The notes: generated from the letters alone by a model not told the origin. DNA of 64,000 bases from Thermoflavimicrobium dichotomicum (GCF_900114055.1 NZ_FORR01000005.1:114299-178298); one strand, 5' to 3'; shown: positions 9,432 to 18,861, numbered from the stretch's first letter. Program-made: numbers and translations.

Positions 9432-10292
9432 ATGATAAAAAAGATGTATAGGAGGAAAGGTAAGGTATTGTTCAAGAACATACATTCTAATATGGGATAC
9501 GGAGATGGAGATATCAGAGTAGATCTTCGGCTCTCTAAAAATCAATATGCATTAGGCGAAACCCTTTGTGGAGAGATTGAAGTGATTGCTGGAAGTGTAA
9601 AACAGTATATTAATCAGATTTATGTGAGGTGCTATGTTTCCTTTGTCATTGATAATCACGAACAGACTCAGCTGGTATACTCATACCCTATTAGAATCCA
9701 ATCGGGTCTAGATGTGAATGAACGGAAGTGTTATGCGTTTACCTTTGGAATTCGTGAAGATCTATTAGTATCTTCTCACACCACAACTTATTATTTCGAG
9801 ACCAAATCGAATAAAAGGTCTGAGAGTTTGTCTAATCGTGAGTATTTTGAAATTGTTCCTCCATCGTATTTACAGCAACTGATTGATTCATTTCAACAAT
9901 TAGGATTTCAAGAGAAATATGGATCTCGTAGATTTAATGGTCACTATCAGGAATTTGTATTTGCTCCTGCCTCTTTCTTGAGAGGAAAGGTGGAAGAAGT
10001 TAAATTTGTAGCGGAGCTCAGTAGAGAAGGAATTTTATTGAATTTGAAACTAGATGCCTACTGGTTCTGGAGAGAACATGAATTAAAGAGACAAGTTTGG
10101 TTCTCTCATGAATTATTAGATCGACCGTCCGAATTAGAGGACTTTGTTGAGTTTGTTCTTCAAGACATGCTACGAAATCCGCATTTTCCTCATATAGATT
10201 TTCATCCTGAGTATCATCATTACTTCAGCTTCGTATACAGTATGTCTGATCTATCTAGGGCCATTGGTAGTTTTGTGGCAAGGGTTTTTTGA
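9432..10292 (+). CDS. Spo0M-like sporulation-control protein
   Basis: The protein has 286 residues. Residues 25-130 match the arrestin-like first half of Spo0M proteins: GDIRVDLRLSKNQYALGE, then GEIEVIAGSVKQYINQIYV. The C-terminal half (FVFAPASFLRGKVEEVKFVAEL) is the usual acidic/aromatic Spo0M extension with a final helix. Spo0M modulates entry into sporulation in Bacillus, so this supports a spore-forming host. The frame begins with ATGATAAAAAAG; GGAGGAAAGG lies downstream at about 9450, so an internal start is possible. It is followed by a strong hairpin. Confidence 0.75.
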   Translation: MIKKMYRRKGKVLFKNIHSNMGYGDGDIRVDLRLSKNQYALGETLCGEIEVIAGSVKQYINQIYVRCYVSFVIDNHEQTQLVYSYPIRIQSGLDVNERKCYAFTFGIREDLLVSSHTTTYYFETKSNKRSESLSNREYFEIVPPSYLQQLIDSFQQLGFQEKYGSRRFNGHYQEFVFAPASFLRGKVEEVKFVAELSREGILLNLKLDAYWFWREHELKRQVWFSHELLDRPSELEDFVEFVLQDMLRNPHFPHIDFHPEYHHYFSFVYSMSDLSRAIGSFVARVF

Positions 10293-10317
10293 AAAGCAGT
10301 AGTTGAATAGAGAGAAT

Positions 10318-10360
10318 AAAGACCAAGATTCCTTTCTGTGAATAGAGATCTTGGTCTTTA
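10318..10360 (+). terminator. Intrinsic terminator after the Spo0M-like gene
   Basis: A 12-bp stem (AAAGACCAAGAT and ATCTTGGTCTTT) is followed by ATTT. Being A/T-ended on both sides, it may work bidirectionally. Confidence 0.75.
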
Positions 10361-10673
10361 TTTGCCACTTTCGCAAGCGACTGTTCATTGGGGAAATTCA
10401 ACATCTGCTACTAAAAACATAGAAAAATATCCCTATGTCTAGAAGATTCCTGTATCAACGTGTCCGATTTCGTACTTCCAGGGAAGATACTACTTTCGTT
10501 TGATATAACACTCCACAGGCGTAAATTCCCGGCTAGCCACCGGTACATATACATGATTTTGTTATGTGATCATCATGTATGGATTTTAGACTTGGTTTTC
10601 GTCTTAGGATATTAATTTCTATGCTTTGTAGCAGTTTCCCTCCTTTTAAACTTATCTATTTTTTACTATATTT

Positions 10674-11186
10674 CTAGAGGCTGTTAATTACCTCCTTGTC
10701 TTTAAGAATGGCTATAACACACTCTCTTTCAGCTATGACAAACCCATTATTTGTTTCTTGAAAAGCGATATCCTTATGAAATTCATTTAATTTGTTTTTT
10801 AGTAATTGTAAAGGAGGCATTTTCTGAACATATATGTTAAGATGACGAATGATATAACTTTGAGCGTCCAGATGCATTTCAACCCTAATAATATCCTTAT
10901 TTGTCCGTTCGACCTCACGTATACTGAATATCTTCTTTTCCTCATCAAATTTAAAACCAAAACCAAATAACCCCGCTAAGGTTGTATAACCAGGATTTCC
11001 TTCTTTAAATATATCTACTAACTCGATCATAAGTTCATCCAATGAACTTTCTGTAAACTTTCTCTTAAGCAAATCAGGTGAATCATCCCATTCCTCCATC
11101 CAACTTAAGTCATTATTATCACTATCATCTATAACACCAGGGATCCAGGGCTTTTTATAAAGAAACTTCCTGTTCATCACCATCAC
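10674..11186 (-). CDS. Hypothetical protein
   Basis: About 168-170 residues, acidic, with no signal peptide or membrane segment. It contains DDSDNNDLSWMEEWDDS near the N-terminus and a mixed alpha/beta remainder (LAGLFGFGFKFDEEKKIFSI). The start region reads GTG-ATG-GTG-ATG after AAAG, so the true start may be any of these codons. I do not recognise the family. It stands alone, in the same orientation as the MBL gene that lies upstream of it at 11303. Confidence 0.55.
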   Translation of the reverse strand: MMVMNRKFLYKKPWIPGVIDDSDNNDLSWMEEWDDSPDLLKRKFTESSLDELMIELVDIFKEGNPGYTTLAGLFGFGFKFDEEKKIFSIREVERTNKDIIRVEMHLDAQSYIIRHLNIYVQKMPPLQLLKNKLNEFHKDIAFQETNNGFVIAERECVIAILKDKEVINSL

Positions 11187-11302
11187 CTTTCTTTTCTAAA
11201 GCAATTATGTAAATACACACTGTTTTTCATGATACTAACAATTATGAAAAAAGGCCACTAAGGGGCAGTCTAAAGGGGGTCTGCCCCTTTCCTATCAGCA
11301 AC

Positions 11303-12154
11303 CTACTTCATATAAATAAAACGTTCCCCAACAGCTAACATGTGGAACTTCTGTTTTCGATAATGTTGAAACAAATAGTCAACAAAGTAAGCGGGATTAT
11401 CACGATTGTTTGGGAACAGATCATAATGGTTTGGGATAATGAGATCAGCTCCGATGGCTACCCCAAAATCGGCAGCTTCGCGGAAATTCATATTCCCGAC
11501 AATGCCTCTTGCGGTTCGGAAATAATCAGCCCCATTGATTGGGAGAAAAGCGATATCTGGCTGGAAAGCACGCACACGTTCAACCAATTCATCTGTGACG
11601 ACAGTATCTCCACTGTGATAGAGTTTAACACCATTACATTCGATGAAGAACCCGAGATAAAAATGGTTTCCTTCTTCATCTTTTTCATAGATGGTATGAG
11701 AGCTGGCGATTGGAGTAATTTTAAATGAATGGATGTGAAAGCTCTCACCATCTTTGCAAGCAACCAATTTCTCTCTTTCCACGATATCTTCTACCAGATA
11801 AAGATGAGACGCTGGTACGGCTAAAGTGGTTTCAGGTGAGACTTTTTGAATACCTCGTATGGTACTTAAATCAAGATGATCATCATGGAAGTGGGTGACC
11901 AGGATGCCTGCTGCACCTTTGAGACCTTCTGGATCAATGGGCGGTTCGTATTCACGCACAAATTCGGTGCCAGGATGGTTCTCTTCGATGGAATGGGTAA
12001 GGTAAGGGTCAATGACAATAAAACCACCTTCTTTTTTTCCTTTGATCACTGTGCCAACTTGCCCGATATTCCAAATGGCAACGCTTCCATAAGGGAGTTC
12101 TGTTTTTGCAAACTCTTCGGTTAGTTCCCGACCTGCTTTATAAATCTTATCCAA
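11303..12154 (-). CDS. UlaG-like MBL-fold metallo-hydrolase, candidate sugar lactonase
   Basis: I choose the TTG at 12154, which has GAGGTG six bases upstream (283 residues); the frame is open 21 codons further. The metallo-beta-lactamase metal motif is THFHDDHLD, later ligands are in YHSGDT and IPNHYD, and the order matches UlaG (ascorbate-6-phosphate lactonase). It lies downstream of the SDR dehydrogenase in the same direction and next to a ROK regulator and a galactose-type ABC transporter. My inference is that it opens a sugar lactone, possibly galactono-lactone made by the SDR, linking to the dgo operon. The fold call is firm, the substrate inferred. Confidence 0.82.
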   Translation of the reverse strand: MDKIYKAGRELTEEFAKTELPYGSVAIWNIGQVGTVIKGKKEGGFIVIDPYLTHSIEENHPGTEFVREYEPPIDPEGLKGAAGILVTHFHDDHLDLSTIRGIQKVSPETTLAVPASHLYLVEDIVEREKLVACKDGESFHIHSFKITPIASSHTIYEKDEEGNHFYLGFFIECNGVKLYHSGDTVVTDELVERVRAFQPDIAFLPINGADYFRTARGIVGNMNFREAADFGVAIGADLIIPNHYDLFPNNRDNPAYFVDYLFQHYRKQKFHMLAVGERFIYMK

Positions 12155-12179
12155 CTGGTTCACCTCTTTTCTGGGAGTC

Positions 12180-12350
12180 ACTTCAAAAGTCCCTGGAGTT
12201 ACAGATCGATTCAACATCCGCTCCGTTTTTCCGACTCGTTCCGACTGCGCCCTGCAAGGAAGTATCTCAGGGCCTCTCCGCTGGGCAGGGCTCGTAAGTC
12301 ACTCGCTTGGAAAAACTCCGCTTATTTTTATATGTGGTTTCGAATAAATA
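12180..12350 (-). other. Structured region between SDR and MBL genes
   Basis: On the minus strand this 171-base gap contains the paired segments GCCCTGC and GCAGGGC and further G-rich pairs (GCGGAGTTTTTCC and GGAAAAACGGAGC). It may be a leader or processing structure; no known riboswitch class fits. Confidence 0.35.
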
Positions 12351-12378
12351 TAAGTTTTGAAACAGCTGATAGTAGAAA

Positions 12379-13155
12379 CTATGGCAGGCTGTTATAAAGA
12401 CGCGCTGTGACTCCACCGTCCAGTACAAGCTGTCCGCCTGTCATCATTTCAGATTCATCTGAAGCGAGATATACAGCCAGGTAACCGACATCTTCCGGAG
12501 TGCCAATGCGACCTAAAGCATGGATCTCATTGACCCCTTGTCTTACCCAAGCTTCTTGTTTAGAGAACCAATTTTGCAAGTGGGGGGTGTCTGTAAAACC
12601 TGGACAAATGGCATTAACACGAATTCCATATTTTCCAAGGCTTAATGCCATACTTTTGGTCATCCCAATTACACCTGCCTTGGCGGCAGCATAAATCTCC
12701 GTATCTGGTAATGTGGCAATGGCATGGTTAGAAGAAATGTTAATAATGGAACCTCGTATACCTCCTTTAATCATCTCACTGGCCACATATTTGCTGCAGA
12801 AGAATACTCCGCGCAAATCTATGTTCATAACAAATTCCCAATCTTCCACCGTTGCGTCCAGCAAGGTTTTAAATAGAGTGACACCTGCATTGTTTACCAG
12901 GATATCAATTCGGCCATAGCGCTTGACGACTTGCTGTACCATGTTTTGAATGCTATCAATTTTACTAACATCTGTTTGGATAAACCAGGCTTGTCCCCCT
13001 GATTCGGCAATCTCTTTTTCAGTTGCTGTTCCTTCATCTTCTCCCAATGTTGCAATGATGACAGTTGCCCCTTCCTGAGCAAATACCTTAGCAATTCCAC
13101 GCCCAATCCCTTTGCCGGCACCCGTTACAATCGCGATTTTATTTTTTAATCTCAT
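12379..13155 (-). CDS. SDR-family dehydrogenase, candidate sugar 1-dehydrogenase
   Basis: CTAGGAGGAACATTG precedes the ATG at 13155, giving 258 residues, a normal classical SDR. Motifs are TGAGKGIGRGIA (cofactor binding), NNAGVT, the catalytic serine in NISSNHA and YAAAKAG (Tyr-x3-Lys). Classical SDRs of this type include glucose/galactose 1-dehydrogenases and acyl-ACP reductases. Context (UlaG-like hydrolase downstream, ROK regulator divergent, Mgl-type transporter and dgo genes nearby) makes a sugar 1-dehydrogenase the best guess. Cofactor preference cannot be settled by eye. Confidence 0.87.
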   Translation of the reverse strand: MRLKNKIAIVTGAGKGIGRGIAKVFAQEGATVIIATLGEDEGTATEKEIAESGGQAWFIQTDVSKIDSIQNMVQQVVKRYGRIDILVNNAGVTLFKTLLDATVEDWEFVMNIDLRGVFFCSKYVASEMIKGGIRGSIINISSNHAIATLPDTEIYAAAKAGVIGMTKSMALSLGKYGIRVNAICPGFTDTPHLQNWFSKQEAWVRQGVNEIHALGRIGTPEDVGYLAVYLASDESEMMTGGQLVLDGGVTARLYNSLP

Positions 13156-13219
13156 CAATGTTCCTCCTAGAGAAAATCTTGTTTTAAAAAAAGATTTATT
13201 CAAATACTGTGATGATTAA

Positions 13220-13240
13220 TTAGTTATTGCTAATAACTAA
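13220..13240. promoter_or_regulatory. Putative ROK/XylR-type operator
   Basis: TTAGTTATT and AATAACTAA form a 9-bp inverted repeat around GCT, 65 bp upstream of the SDR start in the divergent region shared with the ROK gene. It resembles the TTAGTTTGTTT-type operators of XylR/NagC-family repressors. Confidence 0.6.
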
Positions 13241-13425
13241 TATAACATAGAAAAATAGAATGTATAGTCTTTTTGATTCATCATTTAAACTTGACCAAAA
13301 AGATAAAATATATCTAATTTCGTAGATAAAGTATGACTTTTTTGAAAGCGCTACTTTCATCTGATAGAATAAAAGTATGCCAGTTACAATCGTTTATATG
13401 GAAAATTGATTTAGGTGATTGAAAT

Positions 13426-14664
13426 ATGCAATCGAAAAAGATGAATATTGAGCTAATGAGGCGATTTAATACCGTTTCGGTTTTGAAAGCCATCCATCGA
13501 TATGGTCCGATTGCTCGTGCAGATATTGGCAATTTACTCAATCTTTCTCGTCCATCGGTTTCTGAAATTGTTTCAAATCTGATCCAAGAAGGTTGGGTGA
13601 GGGAGAGAGAAGCAGAGAAGGGCGGTCGGGGAAGACGACCTATTCCTCTTGAGATAAATCCATATGGGAAGTATGTGATCGGCGTTCAATTAGGGGCTTT
13701 TCAGGTGATTGTGGTTATCTGCAATTTGCGTGCGGAAATCCTGGCTGAGCGCTGTTTTCCTGTTTTACAGGAACAAGAACCTGAACAAATCCTATCCATG
13801 ACATGTCAATTGATCCATCAAATGATTGAGCAGTTGTCGTTATCGAAAGAACAATTGTTGGGCATTGGTGTCGCGATGCATGGAATTGTCGATGCCAAAA
13901 CAGGCGTTTCGATTTTTGCTCCGAACTTGGGGTGGAGAAACGTTCCGATTAGAGATTATATCCAGCATCATACAGGAATGCTTACGATCGTGGAAACAGA
14001 CTGCAATAGTTCAGCATTGGGTGAAATGTGGTTTGGTCTGGGACAAGGCCTGTCACATTTTATCACTGTACTTGCAGATTATGGAATCGGTTCCGGGATT
14101 GTGTTTGATGGCAAGATTTATAGAGGGATTCATCATACAGAAGGACAGATTGGACATATCACAGTGGATGAGGATGGACCGCGCTGCGCTTGTGGGAATT
14201 ATGGTTGTCTTGAAGCAGTAGCATCTGAAACGGCCATTGTACGTCAAGTGAAAAAACGGTTGCGAATGGGCGAGGACAGTTTACTGCTGGAATTGGTCGA
14301 AGATGTGAATCAATTAACCATTCAGCAGATTTATCAAGCTGCAATCCTGGGAGATGATTTGGTAAGAGATATTTTACTCCAGGCTGGACGATACCTGGGG
14401 ATTGGATTTACGACTTTGATCAATTTGTTTAATCCGCCATTATTGATATTGGGTGGCGGACTTGCACAAGTAGCAGATCTGATCTTGCCTTCAATTCGAG
14501 AAATGATTCAAAAGCGAGCATTAGGAGAAGAAGCCAAAAAAACACCTGTGGTTCCTTCCAGGTTTCGCAGCAAGCTTTATCCGATCGGTGCAGCCACTTT
14601 GATTATTGCCCGCGCAATAGAAGGAACTTTGGAATCAGGTTATACAGAAATGGACTCAACATAA
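13426..14664 (+). CDS. ROK-family transcriptional regulator (NagC/XylR type)
   Basis: The protein has 412 residues. An N-terminal MarR-like winged HTH (ADIGNLLNLSRPSVSEIVSNL, about 25-75) is followed by a ROK sugar-kinase-like domain (IGVQLGAF, GIGVAMHGIVD, CACGNYGCLEA zinc/ROK signature, LLILGGGL). ROK repressors with a HTH sense a sugar or sugar phosphate. It is divergent from the SDR-MBL pair and followed by the MglBAC-like transporter, so it probably controls both. The start has only a weak ribosome binding site; the ATG six codons inside is an alternative. Confidence 0.9.
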   Translation: MQSKKMNIELMRRFNTVSVLKAIHRYGPIARADIGNLLNLSRPSVSEIVSNLIQEGWVREREAEKGGRGRRPIPLEINPYGKYVIGVQLGAFQVIVVICNLRAEILAERCFPVLQEQEPEQILSMTCQLIHQMIEQLSLSKEQLLGIGVAMHGIVDAKTGVSIFAPNLGWRNVPIRDYIQHHTGMLTIVETDCNSSALGEMWFGLGQGLSHFITVLADYGIGSGIVFDGKIYRGIHHTEGQIGHITVDEDGPRCACGNYGCLEAVASETAIVRQVKKRLRMGEDSLLLELVEDVNQLTIQQIYQAAILGDDLVRDILLQAGRYLGIGFTTLINLFNPPLLILGGGLAQVADLILPSIREMIQKRALGEEAKKTPVVPSRFRSKLYPIGAATLIIARAIEGTLESGYTEMDST

Positions 14665-14719
14665 GAAAAAACCAGAAGCCAGGGACTGCTGTGTTAAAGT
14701 AGTCCCTTTGAATTTGAAG

Positions 14720-14841
14720 GAGACTGTTGACAAACCCGGTTTTCCTTTTCCAGTTGAACGACTTCTTGCTCGTATTTAAGCAACGGGAGTGAAACGGAAA
14801 AGGGAAACCGGCATATAACAGAAACTTTGTCAACAAGCTGA
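14720..14841. repeat. 122-bp dispersed palindromic element, copy 2
   Basis: Second copy of the element at 3136-3257, one base different. It sits 55 bp after the ROK stop codon and could act as the terminator of that gene. Unlike copy 1 it is not flanked by the operator palindrome. Confidence 0.8.
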
Positions 14842-15056
14842 TCAAGTTTCCATATGTCCGTATTATTAATTTGAAAAATACCAAAACCCATTGTTTATTT
14901 ACTATTTTTTATTTAATATATTAATTAGTTAACATGATGTTCACATAATTTTGTCAGTAAATAGTAAGGAGGGATAATTAAATATAAGAATCGCCTTTTT
15001 CATTATTTTCATATTGCCTGTTGCTATTCTGATTACTCGACTAAATTGCAGAAATG

Positions 15057-15070
15057 CGTAAGCGGTTTCA
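15057..15070 (+). promoter_or_regulatory. Putative catabolite-responsive element (cre)
   Basis: CGTAAGCGGTTTCA matches the CcpA cre consensus TGWAANCGNTNWCA except at its first base, and lies about 80 bp upstream of the sugar-binding lipoprotein start. Carbon catabolite control of the transporter is a reasonable inference. Confidence 0.5.
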
Positions 15071-15146
15071 TGGATGACTGGTACCTAAGCAGTTGTGAAC
15101 ATTTGCCTTTTGTTTTGAAATCTTATTTTACAGAGGGGATATACAC

Positions 15147-16154
15147 ATGAAAAAGGTTTTATCCTTATTACTTACTGGAGTTTTGTTAGCTGCTGCTGGT
15201 TGCTCAAATAGTGGGAATTCTGATTCCAAGACCATTGGAGTTGCGATCTACAAATTTGATGACACATTCATGACCGGTGTACGAAACGCCATTCAGGAAG
15301 CGGCAAAAGGAAAGGTAAAGGTAGATATTGTAGACAGTCAGAACGATCAGCCAACACAAAATGATAAAGTGAACCTGTTTATCTCAAAGAGAGTCAGTGC
15401 CCTTGCAATTAATCCGGTCGATCGTACGGCTGCTGGAGTGATTATTGATAAGGCAAAACAAGCCAATGTTCCTGTCGTTTTCTTTAACCGTGAGCCATTG
15501 AAAGAAGATATGCAAAAATGGGACAAAGTTTATTATGTAGGAGCAAAAGCAGAAGAGTCCGGAACCCTTTCGGGAGAAATCATTGCAGACTATTTCAAAT
15601 CTCATCCAGAAGCAGACAAAAATAAAGATGGGGTATTACAGTATGTCATGTTAAAAGGGGAACCCGGACACCAAGATGCTGAGCTGCGTACGAAGTATTC
15701 GATTATGGCTGTTGAGAAAGCAGGAATCAAGGTCCAAAAACTTGCTGAGGATACGGCGATGTGGGATCGTGTAAAAGGACAGGAAAAAATGGCAGCGTTT
15801 TTATCAGCACATGGAGATAAAATCGAAGCCGTTTTTGCCAATAACGATGATATGGCACTTGGAGCGATCGAAGCATTGAAGGCAAAAGGATATTTTAAAA
15901 ATAACAAGTTCATGCCAGTTGTTGGTGTAGATGCTACAGCACCGGCTTTGCAAGCGCTTAAAGAAGGAACCTTGCTGGGAACTGTATTAAATGATGCAAA
16001 GAACCAAGGGAAAGCCACATTGGCACTTGCTCAGGTATTGTCACAAGGGCAAACACCAACCAAAGAAAATATCGGATATGAAATAACAGATGGAAAGTAT
16101 GTGTGGATTCCATATAAAAAGATTACAAAAGAAAATATGAATGAAGTAAAGTAA
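15147..16154 (+). CDS. mglB: Galactose/glucose-type ABC transporter substrate-binding lipoprotein
   Basis: The protein has 335 residues. A lipoprotein signal peptide ends in LLAAAGC, with Cys-19 as lipidation site. The rest is a periplasmic-binding-protein-like fold of the MglB type: KTIGVAIYKFDDTFM, ALAINPVDRTAAG, VPVVFFNREP, EAVFANNDDMALGAIEALKA and PVVGVDATAPALQA, all close to the galactose-binding protein pattern. It captures sugar outside the membrane for the ATPase and permease encoded next. The context with DgoD suggests galactose. GAGGGGATATACAC precedes the ATG. Confidence 0.9.
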   Translation: MKKVLSLLLTGVLLAAAGCSNSGNSDSKTIGVAIYKFDDTFMTGVRNAIQEAAKGKVKVDIVDSQNDQPTQNDKVNLFISKRVSALAINPVDRTAAGVIIDKAKQANVPVVFFNREPLKEDMQKWDKVYYVGAKAEESGTLSGEIIADYFKSHPEADKNKDGVLQYVMLKGEPGHQDAELRTKYSIMAVEKAGIKVQKLAEDTAMWDRVKGQEKMAAFLSAHGDKIEAVFANNDDMALGAIEALKAKGYFKNNKFMPVVGVDATAPALQALKEGTLLGTVLNDAKNQGKATLALAQVLSQGQTPTKENIGYEITDGKYVWIPYKKITKENMNEVK

Positions 16155-16265
16155 ACCGTTGATCGCAGGAGAAGAAAGAGGCATCACGCTTTTCTTTCTT
16201 CTCCCATTGCACTAGGCCAAGAAAAAAGAGGTGGATTTTATCTGTGCGCAAGGGGAGTCGTAACG

Positions 16266-17783
16266 ATGGCCAATCATGAGTTTGTATTACAGATGAAGCA
16301 TATATCGAAAGAATTTCCTGGCGTGAAAGCACTTGATGATGTTACTTTACAGGTTCGTCCAGGAACCGTTCATGCTTTAATGGGGGAAAATGGAGCTGGC
16401 AAATCAACCCTGATGAAGTGTTTGTTCGGCATTTACAAGCCAGATGCTGGTGAGATTATCGTCAATGGAGAAAAAGTAAATATAGAGAATCCCAGAGATG
16501 CTTTAAATCATAGAATCTCTATGATTCATCAGGAACTTAACCCCATTCCATATCGAAGCGTGATGGAAAATCTATGGGTCGGGCGAATTCCAACCAAACG
16601 AATCGGCTTTCTAAAGTTTGTCGATCATAAAAAAATGCTCCAGGATTCTCTGCAACTCTTTGAAGATTTGGAAATGGATATGGATCCTCAGGCTATCGTA
16701 GGCAACTTGTCTGTATCAAAAGTCCAAATGATCGAAATTGCAAAAGCGGTTTCTTTTAATAGCCAAATCATAGTCATGGATGAGCCTACATCATCATTGA
16801 CCAGTAATGAAGTTGAACAATTATTTCAGATTATCCGCAAGCTGAAAAGTCGCGGAGTAGCGATTATCTATATTTCGCACAAGATGGAAGAAATTCTTCA
16901 AATATCTGACGAAGTCACCATTATGCGAGACGGAAAACGAATCGGCACATGGCCTGCCTCCGAACTGACCACGGATATCATTATTTCTAGAATGGTAGGG
17001 CGTGACCTTAGTCAACGTTTCCCTGAGAGAACGAATACTCCAGGCGAAGTACTGTTACGCGTAGAAGAATTAACCTCTGCTTCTCCACATTCCTTTCAAA
17101 ATATATCGTTTGAACTCAGAAAGGGTGAGATCCTGGGGATTGGTGGCCTGGTTGGTGCACAACGAACAGAATTAGTCGAATCCTTATTTGGCTTGCGCAA
17201 AATTAAAAGTGGCAAAATTTTCATTCGCGATAAAGAGGTTCAGATTCATTCTCCAGTAGATGCCAAGAAAAACAAGATGGCACTATTAACGGAGGAACGT
17301 CGTGCGACTGGTATCTTTCCAATGTTATCGGTTTTAGAAAATACAACGATTGCGAATCAAGCGAGTTACGAAAAAAGCTATTTCCTTCTCGATGATAAAA
17401 AGAGAATAAATGATACGAATGAGAGTATAAACAAGCTGAAAGTAAAAACGCCTTCATATAAAACAGCGATACAAAACCTTTCTGGCGGAAATCAACAAAA
17501 AGTATTGCTTGCTCGATGGCTATTAATTGAGCCAGAGATTTTGCTGTTGGATGAACCGACGAGAGGGATTGATGTTGGAGCAAAGTTTGAAATTTATACC
17601 TTGATTGTAGAGCTTGCCAAACAAGGCAAAGGGATTATCATGATTTCTTCTGAAATGCCAGAGTTACTTGGAATGTCTGACCGGATTATGGTTATGTCCG
17701 ATGGTAAACTTTCTGGAATTCTCGAAAGTTATGAGGCTACTGAAGAAAAAATTATGAAACTGGCTACTAAGTACATGGTCTGA
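16266..17783 (+). CDS. mglA: Sugar ABC transporter ATP-binding protein, MglA type
   Basis: The protein has 505 residues with two tandem ABC domains, as in MglA/RbsA. Domain 1 has Walker A GENGAGKST, signature LSVSKVQ and Walker B IIVMDEPTSSL. Domain 2 has a degenerate P-loop (GGLVGAQRTE), an intact signature LSGGNQQK and Walker B EILLLDEPTRGID. That asymmetry is normal for the family. It energises uptake with the permease encoded 17 bp downstream. The ATG follows AAGGGGAGTCGTAACG. Confidence 0.94.
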   Translation: MANHEFVLQMKHISKEFPGVKALDDVTLQVRPGTVHALMGENGAGKSTLMKCLFGIYKPDAGEIIVNGEKVNIENPRDALNHRISMIHQELNPIPYRSVMENLWVGRIPTKRIGFLKFVDHKKMLQDSLQLFEDLEMDMDPQAIVGNLSVSKVQMIEIAKAVSFNSQIIVMDEPTSSLTSNEVEQLFQIIRKLKSRGVAIIYISHKMEEILQISDEVTIMRDGKRIGTWPASELTTDIIISRMVGRDLSQRFPERTNTPGEVLLRVEELTSASPHSFQNISFELRKGEILGIGGLVGAQRTELVESLFGLRKIKSGKIFIRDKEVQIHSPVDAKKNKMALLTEERRATGIFPMLSVLENTTIANQASYEKSYFLLDDKKRINDTNESINKLKVKTPSYKTAIQNLSGGNQQKVLLARWLLIEPEILLLDEPTRGIDVGAKFEIYTLIVELAKQGKGIIMISSEMPELLGMSDRIMVMSDGKLSGILESYEATEEKIMKLATKYMV

Positions 17784-17800
17784 CAGGGAAGGAGATTTGC

Positions 17801-18820
17801 GTGATGAAACAGCTTGATGCGAAAAAGATACAGAATTTTTTTGTGCAAAATGCAATTTATATCGTATTGATAGCTCTCATTGTAGGCATCGCCTTATATG
17901 ACTCCAATTTTATATCGATTATTACCCTTCGTGATATTTTGCTGCAATCTTCTACGCGGATCATCATCGCGCTCGGTGCAGCCTTTGTTTTAATAACGGG
18001 AGGCGTGGATTTGTCAGCGGGTCGTGTGGTTGGATTAACGGCTGTACTCTCTGCATCCATGCTGCAGTTAGATGGATATTCACGAAAGTTTTTCCCTGAC
18101 TTGCCATCTTTGCCACTTTGGTTACCCATCCTGCTTGCGATTCTGGCGGGTCTTATCATTGGTTTCATTAATGGATTTGTTGTTGCCAAACTAAGTGTCC
18201 CACCATTCATTGCAACGCTTGGTTCCATGGTGGCAGTGTATGGATTAAACTCGATTTACTTTGATCTCCCTCCCAACAACTCCCAACCGATCGGAGGATT
18301 GCGTTCTGATTTCAGCGAATTAGGGACAGGGGCGATTGGCAGTGGTCCTTATTCCATTCCTTATGTCGTTATCATAGCTATTATCATCGCTGTGATTGTT
18401 TGGGTCATTTTTAATAAAACCCGTTTTGGCAAGAATATGTATGCGATTGGTGGAAATGTTCAGGCAGCTAAAGTATCAGGTATTAATGTAGCACTCAACT
18501 TAATCATTATTTATGCCATTGCCGGAGCTTTATATGGTTTAGGCGGCGTTCTTGAAGCAGCGAGAACCGGTGGTGCCACCAATAACTACGGAAACATGTA
18601 TGAATTGGATGCCATTGCTGCCTGTGTCGTCGGAGGCGTATCTACCTCAGGTGGGGTAGGAACCGTAGCTGGGGTCGTAACCGGTGTTCTTATTTTCAGT
18701 GTCATCAATTATGGTTTAACTTTTATTGGTGTTAATCCATACTGGCAACTCATCATTAAAGGGCTCATTATCGTGGTTGCAGTGGCTTTTGATATTCGTA
18801 AATATTTAGCCAAGAAGTAA
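17801..18820 (+). CDS. mglC: Sugar ABC transporter permease, MglC type
   Basis: The protein has 339 residues, very hydrophobic, with about ten membrane segments of the BPD_transp_2 family. The ITGGVDLSAGRVVGLTA motif and the late TSGGVGTVAGVVTGVLIF motif are typical of RbsC/MglC permeases. It completes the MglBAC operon. GGAAGGAG lies six bases before a GTG at 17801; the ATG at 17804 is equally possible. A hairpin at 18837-18861 follows. Confidence 0.92.
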   Translation: MMKQLDAKKIQNFFVQNAIYIVLIALIVGIALYDSNFISIITLRDILLQSSTRIIIALGAAFVLITGGVDLSAGRVVGLTAVLSASMLQLDGYSRKFFPDLPSLPLWLPILLAILAGLIIGFINGFVVAKLSVPPFIATLGSMVAVYGLNSIYFDLPPNNSQPIGGLRSDFSELGTGAIGSGPYSIPYVVIIAIIIAVIVWVIFNKTRFGKNMYAIGGNVQAAKVSGINVALNLIIIYAIAGALYGLGGVLEAARTGGATNNYGNMYELDAIAACVVGGVSTSGGVGTVAGVVTGVLIFSVINYGLTFIGVNPYWQLIIKGLIIVVAVAFDIRKYLAKK

Positions 18821-18836
18821 AGGGAGCATGTAAAAA

Positions 18837-18861
18837 ACTCTTGCTTCAACAGCAAGAGTGA
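18837..18861 (+). terminator. Hairpin after the mgl operon
   Basis: ACTCTTGCT and AGCAAGAGT form a 9-bp stem around TTCAAC-type loop bases, 17 bp after the permease stop. No strong T-run follows. Confidence 0.45.

Noticed and set aside
12180..12350. T-box or riboswitch upstream of the MBL gene
   Set aside because: There are paired segments, but no T-box bulge (TGGN) or other known riboswitch core was seen.
13347..13364. cre site TTGAAAGCGCTACTTTCA before the ROK gene
   Set aside because: It is a nice inverted repeat but does not fit the 14-base CcpA consensus in either direction.
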